A stretch of 45,724 nucleotides of DNA, from contig JAGATY010000060.1 in assembly GCA_017621035.1 (NCBI GenBank), positions 1 to 45,724 on the forward strand, read 5' to 3'. The notes under the pieces are model-generated. The model was not told where the DNA came from, did no database searches, and was given only the letters and a program-made list of their open reading frames with translations. This stretch comes from Bacteroides sp. (GTDB taxonomy: Bacteria > Bacteroidota > Bacteroidia > Bacteroidales > Bacteroidaceae). Below are positions 16,919 through 24,707 of this stretch, piece after piece. The first letter of the stretch is position 1, and every line of letters begins with the position of its first letter. A program made the translations under genes and the position numbers.

Positions 16919-17308
16919 AATTTACGATTTAACTAAGTACAATTTACGATTTGATAATTTACTATTTGACAATTGAATTTACGGAGCCTATCTCAGAGGT
17001 GTGTCATAAATCAACTCATTGATATTTTAACTTTTGACACATCCACAAGTTACCATCACTTTATGCTTCCACCGCGCAGCCTAAGCTCCCCCTCGGGGGG
17101 AATTGAGGGGGCTTCTTCTCCCATATCTCTTTCTTACCCATTCGGTACTGCTTCGATATATATTCGGTAAAGTACTAGTATTTCAAGTAGATATCATAGA
17201 AATATCGAAGCAATACTGAATGGATTACGAGGAAGGTATGCCCTTGGTACAGTCCGAGAGCCTTGCTTATGCTTCCACTGTATAAAGTGGAGGAAAATCA
17301 AGAAGCTG
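16919..17308. repeat. Repeat-filled gap between mnmA and dusB
   Basis: No gene. From left to right: TTTACGATTT-type A+T repeats (16920-16980); an inverted copy of the GTTACCATCACTTTATG...CCACCGCGCAGCCTAA module (about 17050-17083); a C/G-rich hairpin CTCCCCCTCGGGGGGA near 17085; a match to 39462-39480 (TTCTCCCATATCTCTTTCTT); the 64-bp element at 17149-17212; and a hairpin CTTCCACT/AGTGGAGG near 17274-17295 just past the dusB stop. Confidence 0.7.
17149..17212. repeat. MITE-like 64-bp element, copy A
   Basis: Perfect 11-bp terminal inverted repeats, TGCTTCGATAT at 17149-17159 and ATATCGAAGCA at 17202-17212. The inner sequence TATTCGGTAAAGT is shared with the oppositely oriented copy at 39375-39440. 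It has no coding potential. Confidence 0.75.
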
Positions 17309-18289
17309 TTACAGCAGCCGCTCTTCTATTTCGGTGAGGATGCGGAAGAGTTCGTCGCGGGTTTCGGCACGGAGCATGGCGATGCGGGTGTCCCTGAAGT
17401 TGGGGATGCCTTTGAAGAGCGGGCTGGCGGCAAGGTGACGGCGGACATGCAGAATGCCACGACGCTCGTCTAGCAGATTGATGCTGTCGGACACCTGCTG
17501 ACGCAACACGTCCAGCCTCCAGGCAGCACTCAGTGGGGGGAGAGGCTCGCCGGTAGTAAGGTAGTGTTTCACTTCCTTAAATATCCAGGGGCGGCCAAAG
17601 CTGGCTCGGCCAATCATTACACCATCCACACCATAGCGTTCGAAACACTCTTTGGCACGTTCGGGGGTGGTTACGTCACCGTTGCCAATGATGGGGATGT
17701 GCATGCGGGGATTCTGTTTCACCTGACCAATCAGCGTCCAGTCTGCCTCTCCGGTGTACATTTGTGCACGGGTGCGACCGTGAATGGTCAGGGCGCGGAT
17801 GCCGCAGTCTTGCAGCTGTTCTGCCAGTTCTACAATGATTTTGCTGTTGGCATCCCAGCCGAGACGGGTCTTTACGGTGACAGGCACCTTTACGGCATCG
17901 ACCACGGCACGGGTTATTTCCAGCATCAGAGGTATGTTTTGCAGCATTCCGGCTCCTGCGCCTTTGCCAGCCACCCGCTTGACAGGGCACCCGAAGTTGA
18001 TGTCCAGCACGTCGGGGTGTGCCTGCTCCACAATCTTGGCGGCCTCAACCATGGTTGCCACATCGCGCCCATATATCTGGATGGCTACGGGGCGTTCGTC
18101 ATCACTGATATTCAGCTTCTGCTCCGTCTTGCTGACAGAGCGTATTAGGGCATCGGCCGACACGAACTCGGTGTAGACCATATCGACTCCGAAACGCTTA
18201 CACATCAGGCGGAAAGCGGGGTCGGTCACATCCTCCATAGGAGCCAGCAGCAGCGGCATGTTGCCTAAATCTATATCTCCAATCTTCAT
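17309..18289 (-). CDS. dusB: tRNA-dihydrouridine synthase, DusB type
   Basis: A 326-residue flavoenzyme that reduces uridines in tRNA to dihydrouridine using NADPH. Motifs visible: LLLAPMEDVTDPAFR at residue 13 (FMN site start), VAIQIYGRD, the catalytic Cys101 in DINFGCPVKRVAGKGAGAGML, KTRLGWD, TIHGRTRAQMYTGEADW near 185 and GNGDV then GVMIGRASFGRPWIF for phosphate binding. Length and the VKRVAGKGAGAGML motif fit DusB. It has its own promoter, divergent from the neighbouring U32 gene. A second, more distant Dus homologue is at 38368-39312. Confidence 0.93.
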   Translation of the reverse strand: MKIGDIDLGNMPLLLAPMEDVTDPAFRLMCKRFGVDMVYTEFVSADALIRSVSKTEQKLNISDDERPVAIQIYGRDVATMVEAAKIVEQAHPDVLDINFGCPVKRVAGKGAGAGMLQNIPLMLEITRAVVDAVKVPVTVKTRLGWDANSKIIVELAEQLQDCGIRALTIHGRTRAQMYTGEADWTLIGQVKQNPRMHIPIIGNGDVTTPERAKECFERYGVDGVMIGRASFGRPWIFKEVKHYLTTGEPLPPLSAAWRLDVLRQQVSDSINLLDERRGILHVRRHLAASPLFKGIPNFRDTRIAMLRAETRDELFRILTEIEERLL

Positions 18290-18308
18290 ATTCTGATAGT
18301 TTGAGCCG

Positions 18309-18336
18309 CAAAAGTACAGAAAAAAGCCTACCTTTG
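18309..18336. promoter_or_regulatory. Divergent -7 boxes for dusB and the TrhP-like gene
   Basis: On the minus strand TACTTTTG (18309-18316) lies 19 nt before the dusB ATG. On the plus strand TACCTTTG (18329-18336) could drive the U32 gene, giving a leader of about 190 nt. The -33 boxes are weak or at off-standard distance in both cases. Confidence 0.5.
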
Positions 18337-18534
18337 TGGCAAATCTAACCGAGAAGCTGTCATGATTTTATTTAAAAAGTAGTCTTTCAGCTTCTTTGAA
18401 GTTTCTTTTCAGCCTCTTTTCCTCCTCTTCATCGCCACATAGCCCGCTATGCTCCTCAGAAGAGAAGAGAGACAGCCTTGAAAAGATTGTTTAAAAGATT
18501 GCAGAAATAAATTCATAACAGCTTCTAAGAAAAG

Positions 18535-19824
18535 ATGAAACCCAACCTGAAGGACTTTGAAATCATGGCACCTGTGGGTAGCCGCGAATCGCTGGCAGCA
18601 GCCATTCAAGGAGGTGCCGACTCTATTTACTTCGGCATTGAGAACCTGAACATGCGTGCCCGCTCGGCCAGTACATTTACCATTGATGACCTGAAAGAGA
18701 TTGCCCGCACCTGCGATGAGCATGGCATGAAGAGTTACCTCACCGTGAACACCATCATATATGACAATGACCTCCCCTTGATGCGTACCATTGTGGATGC
18801 CGCCAAAGAGGCGGGCATCTCTGCCGTGATTGCAGCCGATGTGGCGGTACTAACCTATGCCCGAAGCATCGGGCAGGAGGTTCACCTCAGTACACAGCTC
18901 AACATCAGCAATGTGGAGGCACTGCGTTTCTACGCTCAGTTTGCCGACGTGGTGGTGCTGGCACGCGAGCTGAACCTGGAGCAGGTGGCAGAAATCTATC
19001 GCTGCATTGTGGAGGAGAAAATATGCGGACCTTCGGGACAGCCCATCCGCATAGAGATGTTCTGCCACGGTGCACTCTGTATGGCAGTAAGCGGAAAGTG
19101 TTATCTATCACTGCATCAGATGAATAACTCCGCCAACCGAGGTGCCTGCATGCAGGTGTGTCGCCGTTCTTATCTGGTGACGGACAAGGAGACCAACGCA
19201 GAGCTGGAGGTGGACAACCAGTACATCATGTCACCCAAGGACTTGAAGACCATTCATTTTATGAACAAGATGCTGGATGCCGGTGTGCGGGTGTTCAAGA
19301 TTGAGGGGCGTGCCAGAGGGCCTGAGTATGTGCGAACCGTGGTAGAGTGTTACAAAGAGGCCATCCAAAGCTATGTAGAGGGCACTTTCACAGACGAGAA
19401 GATTGCCGACTGGGACAAGCGTCTGGCTACCGTATTCAACCGTGGTTTCTGGGACGGTTACTACCTGGGACAGCGTTTGGGAGAGTGGACCAAGAACTAT
19501 GGCTCGGCAGCCACAGAGCGTAAGATTTACGTGGGTAAAGGCATCCGTTACTTCTCTAACATCGGTGTGGCAGAGTTTTTAGTGGAGGCAGCCGAGGTGC
19601 ACGTGGGCGACAAACTGCTCATTACGGGACCCACCACTGGTGCAGAGTTCCTCACGCTGGAAGAGGCTAGGGTGGATTTGAAGCCGGTAGAGTGTGTGGG
19701 CAAGGGGAAGCACTTCTCCATGAAGGCACCCAAGATACGGCCTAGTGATAAGCTCTACAAGCTGGTCACCGTGGAGGAGCTGAAACGCTTCAAGGGGCTG
19801 GATGTGGAGAAACAGAGAGGATGA
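18535..19824 (+). CDS. U32 family protein, TrhP (YegQ)-like tRNA hydroxylation protein
   Basis: A 429-residue U32 protein, the length of TrhP/YegQ, which with a prephenate-dependent route makes 5-hydroxyuridine at tRNA position 34. Landmarks: IMAPVGSRESLAAAIQGGADSIYFGI at residue 10, STQLNISNVEAL near 122, FCHGALCMAVSGKCYLS near 176 and NRGACMQVCRR near 200 with the family cysteines, and FKIEGRARGPEYVRTVVECY near 258. A C-terminal beta domain follows from about 330. The reaction is inferred from family; the protease label of U32 is probably wrong for this member. The leader of about 190 nt is long for this genome. Confidence 0.88.
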   Translation: MKPNLKDFEIMAPVGSRESLAAAIQGGADSIYFGIENLNMRARSASTFTIDDLKEIARTCDEHGMKSYLTVNTIIYDNDLPLMRTIVDAAKEAGISAVIAADVAVLTYARSIGQEVHLSTQLNISNVEALRFYAQFADVVVLARELNLEQVAEIYRCIVEEKICGPSGQPIRIEMFCHGALCMAVSGKCYLSLHQMNNSANRGACMQVCRRSYLVTDKETNAELEVDNQYIMSPKDLKTIHFMNKMLDAGVRVFKIEGRARGPEYVRTVVECYKEAIQSYVEGTFTDEKIADWDKRLATVFNRGFWDGYYLGQRLGEWTKNYGSAATERKIYVGKGIRYFSNIGVAEFLVEAAEVHVGDKLLITGPTTGAEFLTLEEARVDLKPVECVGKGKHFSMKAPKIRPSDKLYKLVTVEELKRFKGLDVEKQRG

Positions 19825-19852
19825 GAAGAGGTTAAAAAGTTAACAAGGAGAC

Positions 19853-19935
19853 AAGTTGACGAGTTGACAGGGGAAAGTTAACAAGGATTTTGTCCCCACA
19901 CCTTGTCAACTCGTCAACTCATTCCTTGTCAACTA
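19853..19935. repeat. AAGTTGAC-type inverted repeat
   Basis: Arms AAGTTGACGAGTTGACAG (about 19853-19870) and CCTTGTCAACTCGTCAACTC (19901-19920) form an imperfect hairpin between the TrhP-like gene and the thioesterase gene. Related hairpins lie at 27440-27490, 39937-40005 and 40073-40123. Confidence 0.75.
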
Positions 19936-19957
19936 TAAAACAAACATCAACTACTTT

Positions 19958-20368
19958 ATGGAGTATATTTATGAACTGGAAATGAAGGTACGCGACTATG
20001 AGTGCGACCTGCAGGGCATTGTGAACAATGCTAACTATCAACACTATCTGGAGCATACGCGCCATGAGTTCCTGCTATCGGAAGGGGTAAGCTTTGCCAA
20101 ACTGCATGAGGAGGGCGTAGACCCCGTGGTGGCACGCATCAACATGGCTTTCAAAACCCCGTTGCGCAGTGGAGACGAGTTTGTCAGTAAGCTCTACCTG
20201 CAGAAGGAGGGCATCAAATATGTCTTCTATCAGGACATCTACCGCAAAAGCGATGGGAAACTCTCACTGAAGGGTGTCGTAGAGACTGTCTGCCTGATTG
20301 ACGGACGCCTCAGGAACTGTGAACTGTTTGATACCTACTTCAAGCGGTATCTGGAGAAGGAAAAGTAA
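19958..20368 (+). CDS. Hotdog-fold acyl-CoA thioesterase
   Basis: A 136-residue single-domain hotdog protein of the 4HBT/YbgC type. The N-terminal VRDYECDLQGIVNNANYQHYLEHTRHEFL motif region is characteristic, with the aspartate/asparagine of the active loop near residues 16-24, and ARINMAFKTPLRSGDEF forms the next strands. It would hydrolyse acyl-CoA thioesters in the cytoplasm. It lies 35 nt upstream of dprA and may share its transcript. Substrate chain length cannot be read. Confidence 0.87.
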   Translation: MEYIYELEMKVRDYECDLQGIVNNANYQHYLEHTRHEFLLSEGVSFAKLHEEGVDPVVARINMAFKTPLRSGDEFVSKLYLQKEGIKYVFYQDIYRKSDGKLSLKGVVETVCLIDGRLRNCELFDTYFKRYLEKEK

Positions 20369-20403
20369 TAGCCTATCACAATCCTTAAATCTGAGTTACC
20401 TAT

Positions 20404-21519
20404 ATGAATAATGAAGAACGCATCTGTTGCCTGGCACTGTCACTCTGTAACGGGGTGGGTGCCATCGGTGCCAAAAGGTTGGTAGAGGAGCTGGGCAGTG
20501 CGACGGAGGTTTTCCGCCGTCGGCAAGAGTTGCCCAAACTGCTCAATGGGGTAGGGCCTGCACTGGTCAAGGCATTGGATAACCCGGAAGCCTTCCGGAG
20601 GGCTGAGCGGGAGATGGCGTTTGTGGAGAAGAACAAGCTGGGCTGCTACACCCTGAAGGATGAAAACTATCCGAGCCGGTTGCGCGAGTGTGAGGATGCT
20701 CCACTGGTACTCTTCTTTAAGGGTAACTGCGACCTTAACCGGCTGCACGTCATCAACATGGTGGGGACACGACAGGCAACCGAGTACGGGAAGCAATTTT
20801 GCAGAGACTTCCTACGCGACCTGGCGGAGCAGTGTCCTGACGTGTTGGTAGTCAGCGGATTGGCTTATGGCATCGATATTCATGCTCATCGGGCAGCACT
20901 GGAGAATGGGGTGTCCACCGTAGCCGTGCTGGCACATGGGCTGGATCGCATCTATCCGCACGTGCATCGCAAGACAGCCATCGAGATGCTGGAGAAGGGT
21001 GGCCTCATCACAGAGTTTCTTACCGAGACAACACCCGACCGCTATAACTTTGTCAGCCGCAACCGTATAGTGGCAGGCATGGCTGACGCGACCATTGTGG
21101 TGGAGTCGGCCGCCAAAGGAGGCTCTCTGATTACGGCAGATTTGGCAGGAGGCTATAACCGCGACTGCTTTGCCGTACCGGGGCGAGCCACCGACGCCAT
21201 GTCTGTGGGCTGCAACCGGTTGATTCGTGATAACAAAGCCTCCCTGATTCAAAGCGCTGAAGACTTTCTGCAGGCCATGCGATGGCTACCCGGTCAGCAG
21301 GCTTCCAAACCGGCGGCAGTGCAACGCAACCTGTTCCTAGACCTCTCAGAAGAGGAGCAAACCATCGTCAACATCCTCACCCAACATGAAGAGCTGCACA
21401 TCAACACCCTGGTAGTGGAGGCCAACATCCCCGTCAACCGCATGTCCGCCCTCTTGTTTGAGCTGGAAATGAAAGGAGTGGTAAAGGCCATGGTGGGAAG
21501 CAACTATCGGTTGCTATAA
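20404..21519 (+). CDS. dprA: DNA-processing protein DprA
   Basis: A 371-residue DprA/Smf protein, which loads RecA on incoming single-stranded DNA in transformation. The N-terminal helix-hairpin-helix region (CNGVGAIGAKRLVEELG, NGVGPALVKALDN) precedes the Rossmann-like core: MVGTRQATEYGKQF near 117, VSGLAYGIDIHAHRAAL near 148, FVSRNRIVAGMADATIVVES near 216, KGGSLITADLAGGY near 238 and FAVPGRATDAMSVGCNRLI near 255. A C-terminal winged-helix-like domain (EEQTIVNILTQHEELHINTLV...) is present. Many Bacteroides keep dprA without known natural competence. Confidence 0.95.
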   Translation: MNNEERICCLALSLCNGVGAIGAKRLVEELGSATEVFRRRQELPKLLNGVGPALVKALDNPEAFRRAEREMAFVEKNKLGCYTLKDENYPSRLRECEDAPLVLFFKGNCDLNRLHVINMVGTRQATEYGKQFCRDFLRDLAEQCPDVLVVSGLAYGIDIHAHRAALENGVSTVAVLAHGLDRIYPHVHRKTAIEMLEKGGLITEFLTETTPDRYNFVSRNRIVAGMADATIVVESAAKGGSLITADLAGGYNRDCFAVPGRATDAMSVGCNRLIRDNKASLIQSAEDFLQAMRWLPGQQASKPAAVQRNLFLDLSEEEQTIVNILTQHEELHINTLVVEANIPVNRMSALLFELEMKGVVKAMVGSNYRLL

Positions 21520-21550
21520 TGTTAAGAAGCAAACTAAAATTAACAATAGA

Positions 21551-22558
21551 ATGAGAATACTTTCTTTCCTCTTACTATTCCTTTGTGGCGCAGCAGAGGC
21601 ATACTCGCAACTACAGAACACCCCTTTCTCAGGGAACCATCAGACAAAAGTGCCTGCAGCTGAATCGTGCATCATAACAATCATCCATGAATATGACACT
21701 CCTAAAGAGAAACATTATAACATTGAATATATCCGTGAGGGTAATAAAGTGACTTATGGAAATGGCTATACTGATATTATGGTGGAATACAATTCGTCTG
21801 GTCAGATTATAAGGTATAAAGAGCTCTTATACAACATTGAAGAAGAATATACATATGACCAAGAAGGCCGGATATTGGAAGTTTTAGGAACAGCATCTAA
21901 GAAACATTATTATTATACCGGTACTTCCACAGACTCTATTGTTTCGTGGAATTATGCTGCCCCTGTAAGCACATGGTATAAAACAGGAAAAGAAGAAATT
22001 ATCTATACTGAAACCGGTTATAATGATGTGCATTATACCTATAATAATGAATCAAACTCCTACGCTTATTGGTTTACTGCTGAATATGTTCTAGATGAAT
22101 TGCAACGAGTGGTAGAGATAAGGGAGAGTGATAGAAGCCAAAACAACAGATGGACTTATGAATATACCGAGAATGGTTGTATCTACACAGTCTATCAACC
22201 GGCAGCTTCAGCATTCTGTAGAACAGAATACACCTACAATAGTGATGGCGACCTCATAAAAACTATATACAGCGAATGGATGAATAACTCCTATTGGTTT
22301 CCTGTTATTACCACCACGTATGAATATAACTGCCTGACTGCCATCAACAAAGTAAAGCAGGAACCTCTTGATATAGATATAAAAGTTGTAGGAAAGAACC
22401 TTTGTGTACACTCTGATTCAGAAGTAAGCATCGAACTGTATAATTTGCAGGGGAAGGTCATTAAGCGTGCAACAGCTGATTTAGAGGTTTCTCTAACACC
22501 AGGTCTCTACATCCTGAAAGCAGGAAATCTGAGTCGGAAAATATCAATCAGCCACTAA
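21551..22558 (+). CDS. Secreted YD-repeat-like protein with C-terminal sorting-like domain
   Basis: A 335-residue protein with a signal peptide (LLFLCGAAEAYSQ). The middle consists of irregular tyrosine-rich units of the form EYxYDxxGRIxxV (EEYTYDQEGRILEV, TEYTYNSDGDLIKTIYS, AEYVLDELQRVVEI), like the YD/RHS motif found in wall-associated proteins. The last 75 residues (VVGKNLCVHSDSEVSIELYNLQGKVIKRA, LTPGLYILKAGN) have the pattern of type IX secretion C-terminal domains, though in Bacteroides such domains may only be remnants. The gene is clearly richer in A+T than dprA 31 nt upstream, which suggests a different history. Function unknown. Confidence 0.75.
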   Translation: MRILSFLLLFLCGAAEAYSQLQNTPFSGNHQTKVPAAESCIITIIHEYDTPKEKHYNIEYIREGNKVTYGNGYTDIMVEYNSSGQIIRYKELLYNIEEEYTYDQEGRILEVLGTASKKHYYYTGTSTDSIVSWNYAAPVSTWYKTGKEEIIYTETGYNDVHYTYNNESNSYAYWFTAEYVLDELQRVVEIRESDRSQNNRWTYEYTENGCIYTVYQPAASAFCRTEYTYNSDGDLIKTIYSEWMNNSYWFPVITTTYEYNCLTAINKVKQEPLDIDIKVVGKNLCVHSDSEVSIELYNLQGKVIKRATADLEVSLTPGLYILKAGNLSRKISISH

Positions 22559-22593
22559 AGCTGAATTGGCATAGTAGCAAAAGAATAAGGGCA

Positions 22594-22661
22594 TAAAAAA
22601 AGGAGTACCGCTGTACTCCAACCTTTTGTCAACCTTAAAATCTAATACTATGAAAAAAATC
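22594..22661 (-). ncRNA. Predicted small RNA (Bacteroidales-1-like layout)
   Basis: On the minus strand a near-perfect Bacteroides promoter (22668-22699) is followed within about 70 nt by a textbook terminator: GGAGTAC / GTACTCC arms (22602-22608, 22613-22619) and seven U. The transcript between carries no start codon with a useful frame; the segment includes TTTTTTTCATAGTATTAG. A stand-alone promoter-terminator unit of this kind is the layout reported for the Bacteroidales-1 RNA motif, but I cannot confirm membership by sequence. Confidence 0.6.
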
Positions 22662-22667
22662 ACGGTG

Positions 22668-22699
22668 CAAATGTAGGGGTTCGGTGGTAACCTACCAAA
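22668..22699 (-). promoter_or_regulatory. Promoter of the predicted small RNA
   Basis: Read on the minus strand: TTTG (22696-22699), 20 nt, TACATTTG (22668-22675). Every fixed consensus position is matched. No protein gene follows on the minus strand. Confidence 0.75.
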
Positions 22700-23080
22700 G
22701 ATTGGTGACGATTTATATTATTTCTTAGCGTTTGTTTATCTATTTTTCAACTTACAACCCTCTTCTGCTACTCTTTTTAAAGGTATTCACATTTCGAGTG
22801 ACGAAATGATACTTCCATACATTACCTTTTCTCCGGCTAAGGAAAAGTAGCAGGTTATATCCTTACAGAATAAGAGAAAAAAGAAGATATACCCCTGCTA
22901 GAAGGGCTTCTGAGAGGGGTTTGTTCCACACAAGTGTGGAGCGTATTCCACACTTGCACGGAGCACGCTCCACACTTGTGTCCAGTTTACTCCACACTTG
23001 TGTGGAACAAACGCACTGCAAGCAACTGTTTTTGGTACTTCAAACCATAGATAGAGAAGGTGGAAGAAGAAAGGGTGATT
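22700..23080. other. Non-coding gap holding a large palindrome
   Basis: Between the small RNA and the operator region there is no supported gene. The main structure is the CACACTTGTG palindrome cluster at 22919-23012. The rest is A+T-rich without clear signals. Confidence 0.5.
22919..23012. repeat. CACACTTGTG palindrome cluster, copy 1
   Basis: Outer arms of 23 bp, perfectly complementary (22919-22941 and 22990-23012; GTTTGTTCCACAC... / ...GTGTGGAACAAAC), enclose further TCCACACTTG units. Part of it recurs inverted at 34450-34545 with a 41-nt identical segment. It could fold into one long stem or several small ones. Confidence 0.85.
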
Positions 23081-23160
23081 TTATCGAAAAACGATAAATA
23101 TTTATCGTTTTACTTGGTGGTATCAGCAGAATGTCTTTCCTTTGCATATCGAAAAACAAT
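23081..23160 (+). promoter_or_regulatory. Operator palindromes and promoter of the CPBP/DUF2975/XRE module
   Basis: The promoter is TTG (23114-23116), 20 nt, TTCCTTTG (23137-23144). Three related sites surround it: TTATCG-AAAAA-CGATAA at 23081-23097, a perfect 24-nt palindrome with arms AAAACGATAAAT at 23088-23111 that shares a half with the first, and ATCG-AAAAA-CAAT at 23148-23160, which would cover the start of transcription. Such paired sites fit binding by a dimeric repressor; the XRE protein at 24708-24908 is the obvious candidate. Confidence 0.6.
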
Positions 23161-23187
23161 AAAAACCTTTAATGAGAGGAGACGCAT

Positions 23188-23265
23188 ATGAATTTTAGTA
23201 TTGTGGCAATCTTGATGTTGATTGTTTCGTTTGTAGCAATGGTTGTATCTTTCTTTTTGATTTGA
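23188..23265 (+). CDS. 25-residue membrane peptide
   Basis: A 26-codon frame starting MNFSIVAILMLIV and ending SFFLI, hydrophobic almost from end to end, so a single transmembrane helix. It has a strong Shine-Dalgarno (GAGAGGAGA) 7-8 nt before its ATG, unusual in this genome. The predicted promoter lies just upstream and the CPBP gene starts 16 nt after its stop. Position, hydrophobicity and ribosome site argue for a real gene below the usual length cutoff. It could be a regulator or substrate of the protease or DUF2975 protein, or a leader peptide. Confidence 0.55.
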   Translation: MNFSIVAILMLIVSFVAMVVSFFLI

Positions 23266-23281
23266 TGGGAGGGTATGAGTT

Positions 23282-24016
23282 ATGATGAAGGCTATTAAAT
23301 TGGTATTGATTTACTTCCTGATGCAGATTGCAGGAGGTGTGGTGCTGTTTCCGCTGATGTTTGTGGCAGTACCGGAAGGTTTGTTGATAGGGTTGGCTCT
23401 GTTACTGGGCTGTCTGTTTATGACAGTTTACCTGTGGAAGAAAGGGTATCTGAAGAATGACGGCCGCATCTTCTCTCCGGTATCGGCAGTCTTTTTAGGG
23501 TGGTCGCTACTGGCAGGAGTATCGGTTATCTTTCTGGAAGACTTGCTGCTATCGAACCTACGTTTTCTGCCCAACCTGATGGAGCAGACGTTTGATGCCA
23601 TGCAGTCCGGCTGGGTAGGCATTCTGGCCATTGCATTGGTGGGACCGGTGGTAGAGGAGTTTCTCTTCCGAGGGGCTATTACCAAAGTGTTGTTACAGAG
23701 CTACTCACCTCGGGCAGCCATCTTGCTCTCGGCACTGGTATTTGGTGTCTTCCACCTGAATCCGGTACAGATTGTAGGTGCCACTCTGGTTGGTTTGCTG
23801 CTGGCCTGGCTCTATTGGCGGACGGGCAGTCTGATGCCGGGCATCTTGATACACATCTTTAATAATAGTCTGTCGGTTTATCTCTCACTTCACTATCCTG
23901 ATGTGGAGTATATGGCAGACATTCTTCCTGCGGCTCCCTACTACGGTTTGCTGGCGGTGGCTGCCGCCTTGCTCTGCATCTCGGTAAAGGTTTTGACTAA
24001 AAAGAAGAAAGTATGA
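23282..24016 (+). CDS. CPBP family intramembrane metalloprotease
   Basis: A 244-residue membrane protein with about seven hydrophobic segments. The CPBP/Abi motifs are all there: EExxxR at Glu125-Glu126-Arg130 (GPVVEEFLFRGAI), FxxxH at Phe154-His158 (FGVFHLN) and HxxxN at His191-Asn195 (HIFNN). These residues form the active site in Rce1-type proteases. Bacterial members include peptide-processing and self-immunity proteins, so the short upstream peptide is of interest. Start: two ATGs in tandem at 23282 and 23285. The last codons overlap the DUF2975 gene by 4 nt (ATGA), showing translational coupling. Confidence 0.88.
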   Translation: MMKAIKLVLIYFLMQIAGGVVLFPLMFVAVPEGLLIGLALLLGCLFMTVYLWKKGYLKNDGRIFSPVSAVFLGWSLLAGVSVIFLEDLLLSNLRFLPNLMEQTFDAMQSGWVGILAIALVGPVVEEFLFRGAITKVLLQSYSPRAAILLSALVFGVFHLNPVQIVGATLVGLLLAWLYWRTGSLMPGILIHIFNNSLSVYLSLHYPDVEYMADILPAAPYYGLLAVAAALLCISVKVLTKKKKV

Positions 24017-24681
24017 AGACAAAGTCAGGAATAATCAGCATCTTGGGCATTCTTGCCATATTGGTTATGGTGGGAGAGTTTGTGTACACCTTCTCCATTG
24101 GTCTGCAAGACTTTAGCGATGGTTTCAACGAAGGCTACGACAGAGGACGTGCCAAACAGGAGCAAGCAGCGACAGAGAGTGGTGAGGATAGTAATGAAGA
24201 GGCATACAAAACCCTCTACGTACATGTACGCCCGGCAGAGGGTGTGCCGGCAGACACGCTATTGAATGTCAACACAGGTAGCTACTCTCCCTATCAGGTT
24301 TCAACCATACGCACCCGCTTCATCCCCTCCGCTGCCTCTGATGTGCTGATGGTGTTGCTGGGAATCTCCGGCATAATAGCTGCCACGGGCATTATCTTCT
24401 TGATTCGGGTATTGCTGAATATCTCCAAAGGACGGGTATTTGTCAAGACCAATGTGCGCAGCCTACGCTTCTTCTCTTACTCACTGGCCTTGATGATGTT
24501 CCTTGTACAAGCTAACGAGTGGTTGGACTATCTGGTTGCCGGCCAGCAGTTATACCTCTCCGGCTACGAGTTGCTGCCACCCGCAACCAATGACTTCACC
24601 TCCCTCATCATCATCTTATTGCTGACAGAGATATTTGCCGTCAGCGTGAAGATAAAGGAGGAGCAAGACCTAACCATTTAA
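24013..24681 (+). CDS. DUF2975 family membrane protein
   Basis: A 222-residue protein with four predicted membrane helices: about 9-30, 108-135 (SDVLMVLLGISGIIAATGIIFLI), 150-170 (FFSYSLALMMFLVQ) and 192-215. A soluble loop of about 75 residues lies between helices 1 and 2, rich in acidic and small residues (GRAKQEQAATESGEDSNEEA). The segment LLNISKGRVFVKTNVRSLRFFSYSL is typical of DUF2975. Members are usually followed by a small YozG-like XRE regulator, as here 26 nt downstream. No biochemical role is known. The ATGA overlap with the protease gene suggests they work together. Confidence 0.82.
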   Translation: MKTKSGIISILGILAILVMVGEFVYTFSIGLQDFSDGFNEGYDRGRAKQEQAATESGEDSNEEAYKTLYVHVRPAEGVPADTLLNVNTGSYSPYQVSTIRTRFIPSAASDVLMVLLGISGIIAATGIIFLIRVLLNISKGRVFVKTNVRSLRFFSYSLALMMFLVQANEWLDYLVAGQQLYLSGYELLPPATNDFTSLIIILLLTEIFAVSVKIKEEQDLTI

Positions 24682-24707
24682 ACCATTCCCTTAAGAGCAA
24701 GTTTTAT

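Noticed and set aside
22651-22677. Eight-codon plus-strand frame (ATGAAAAAAATC...TAG)
   Set aside because: It is the complement of the small-RNA 5' region and promoter; too short and better explained by the minus-strand unit.
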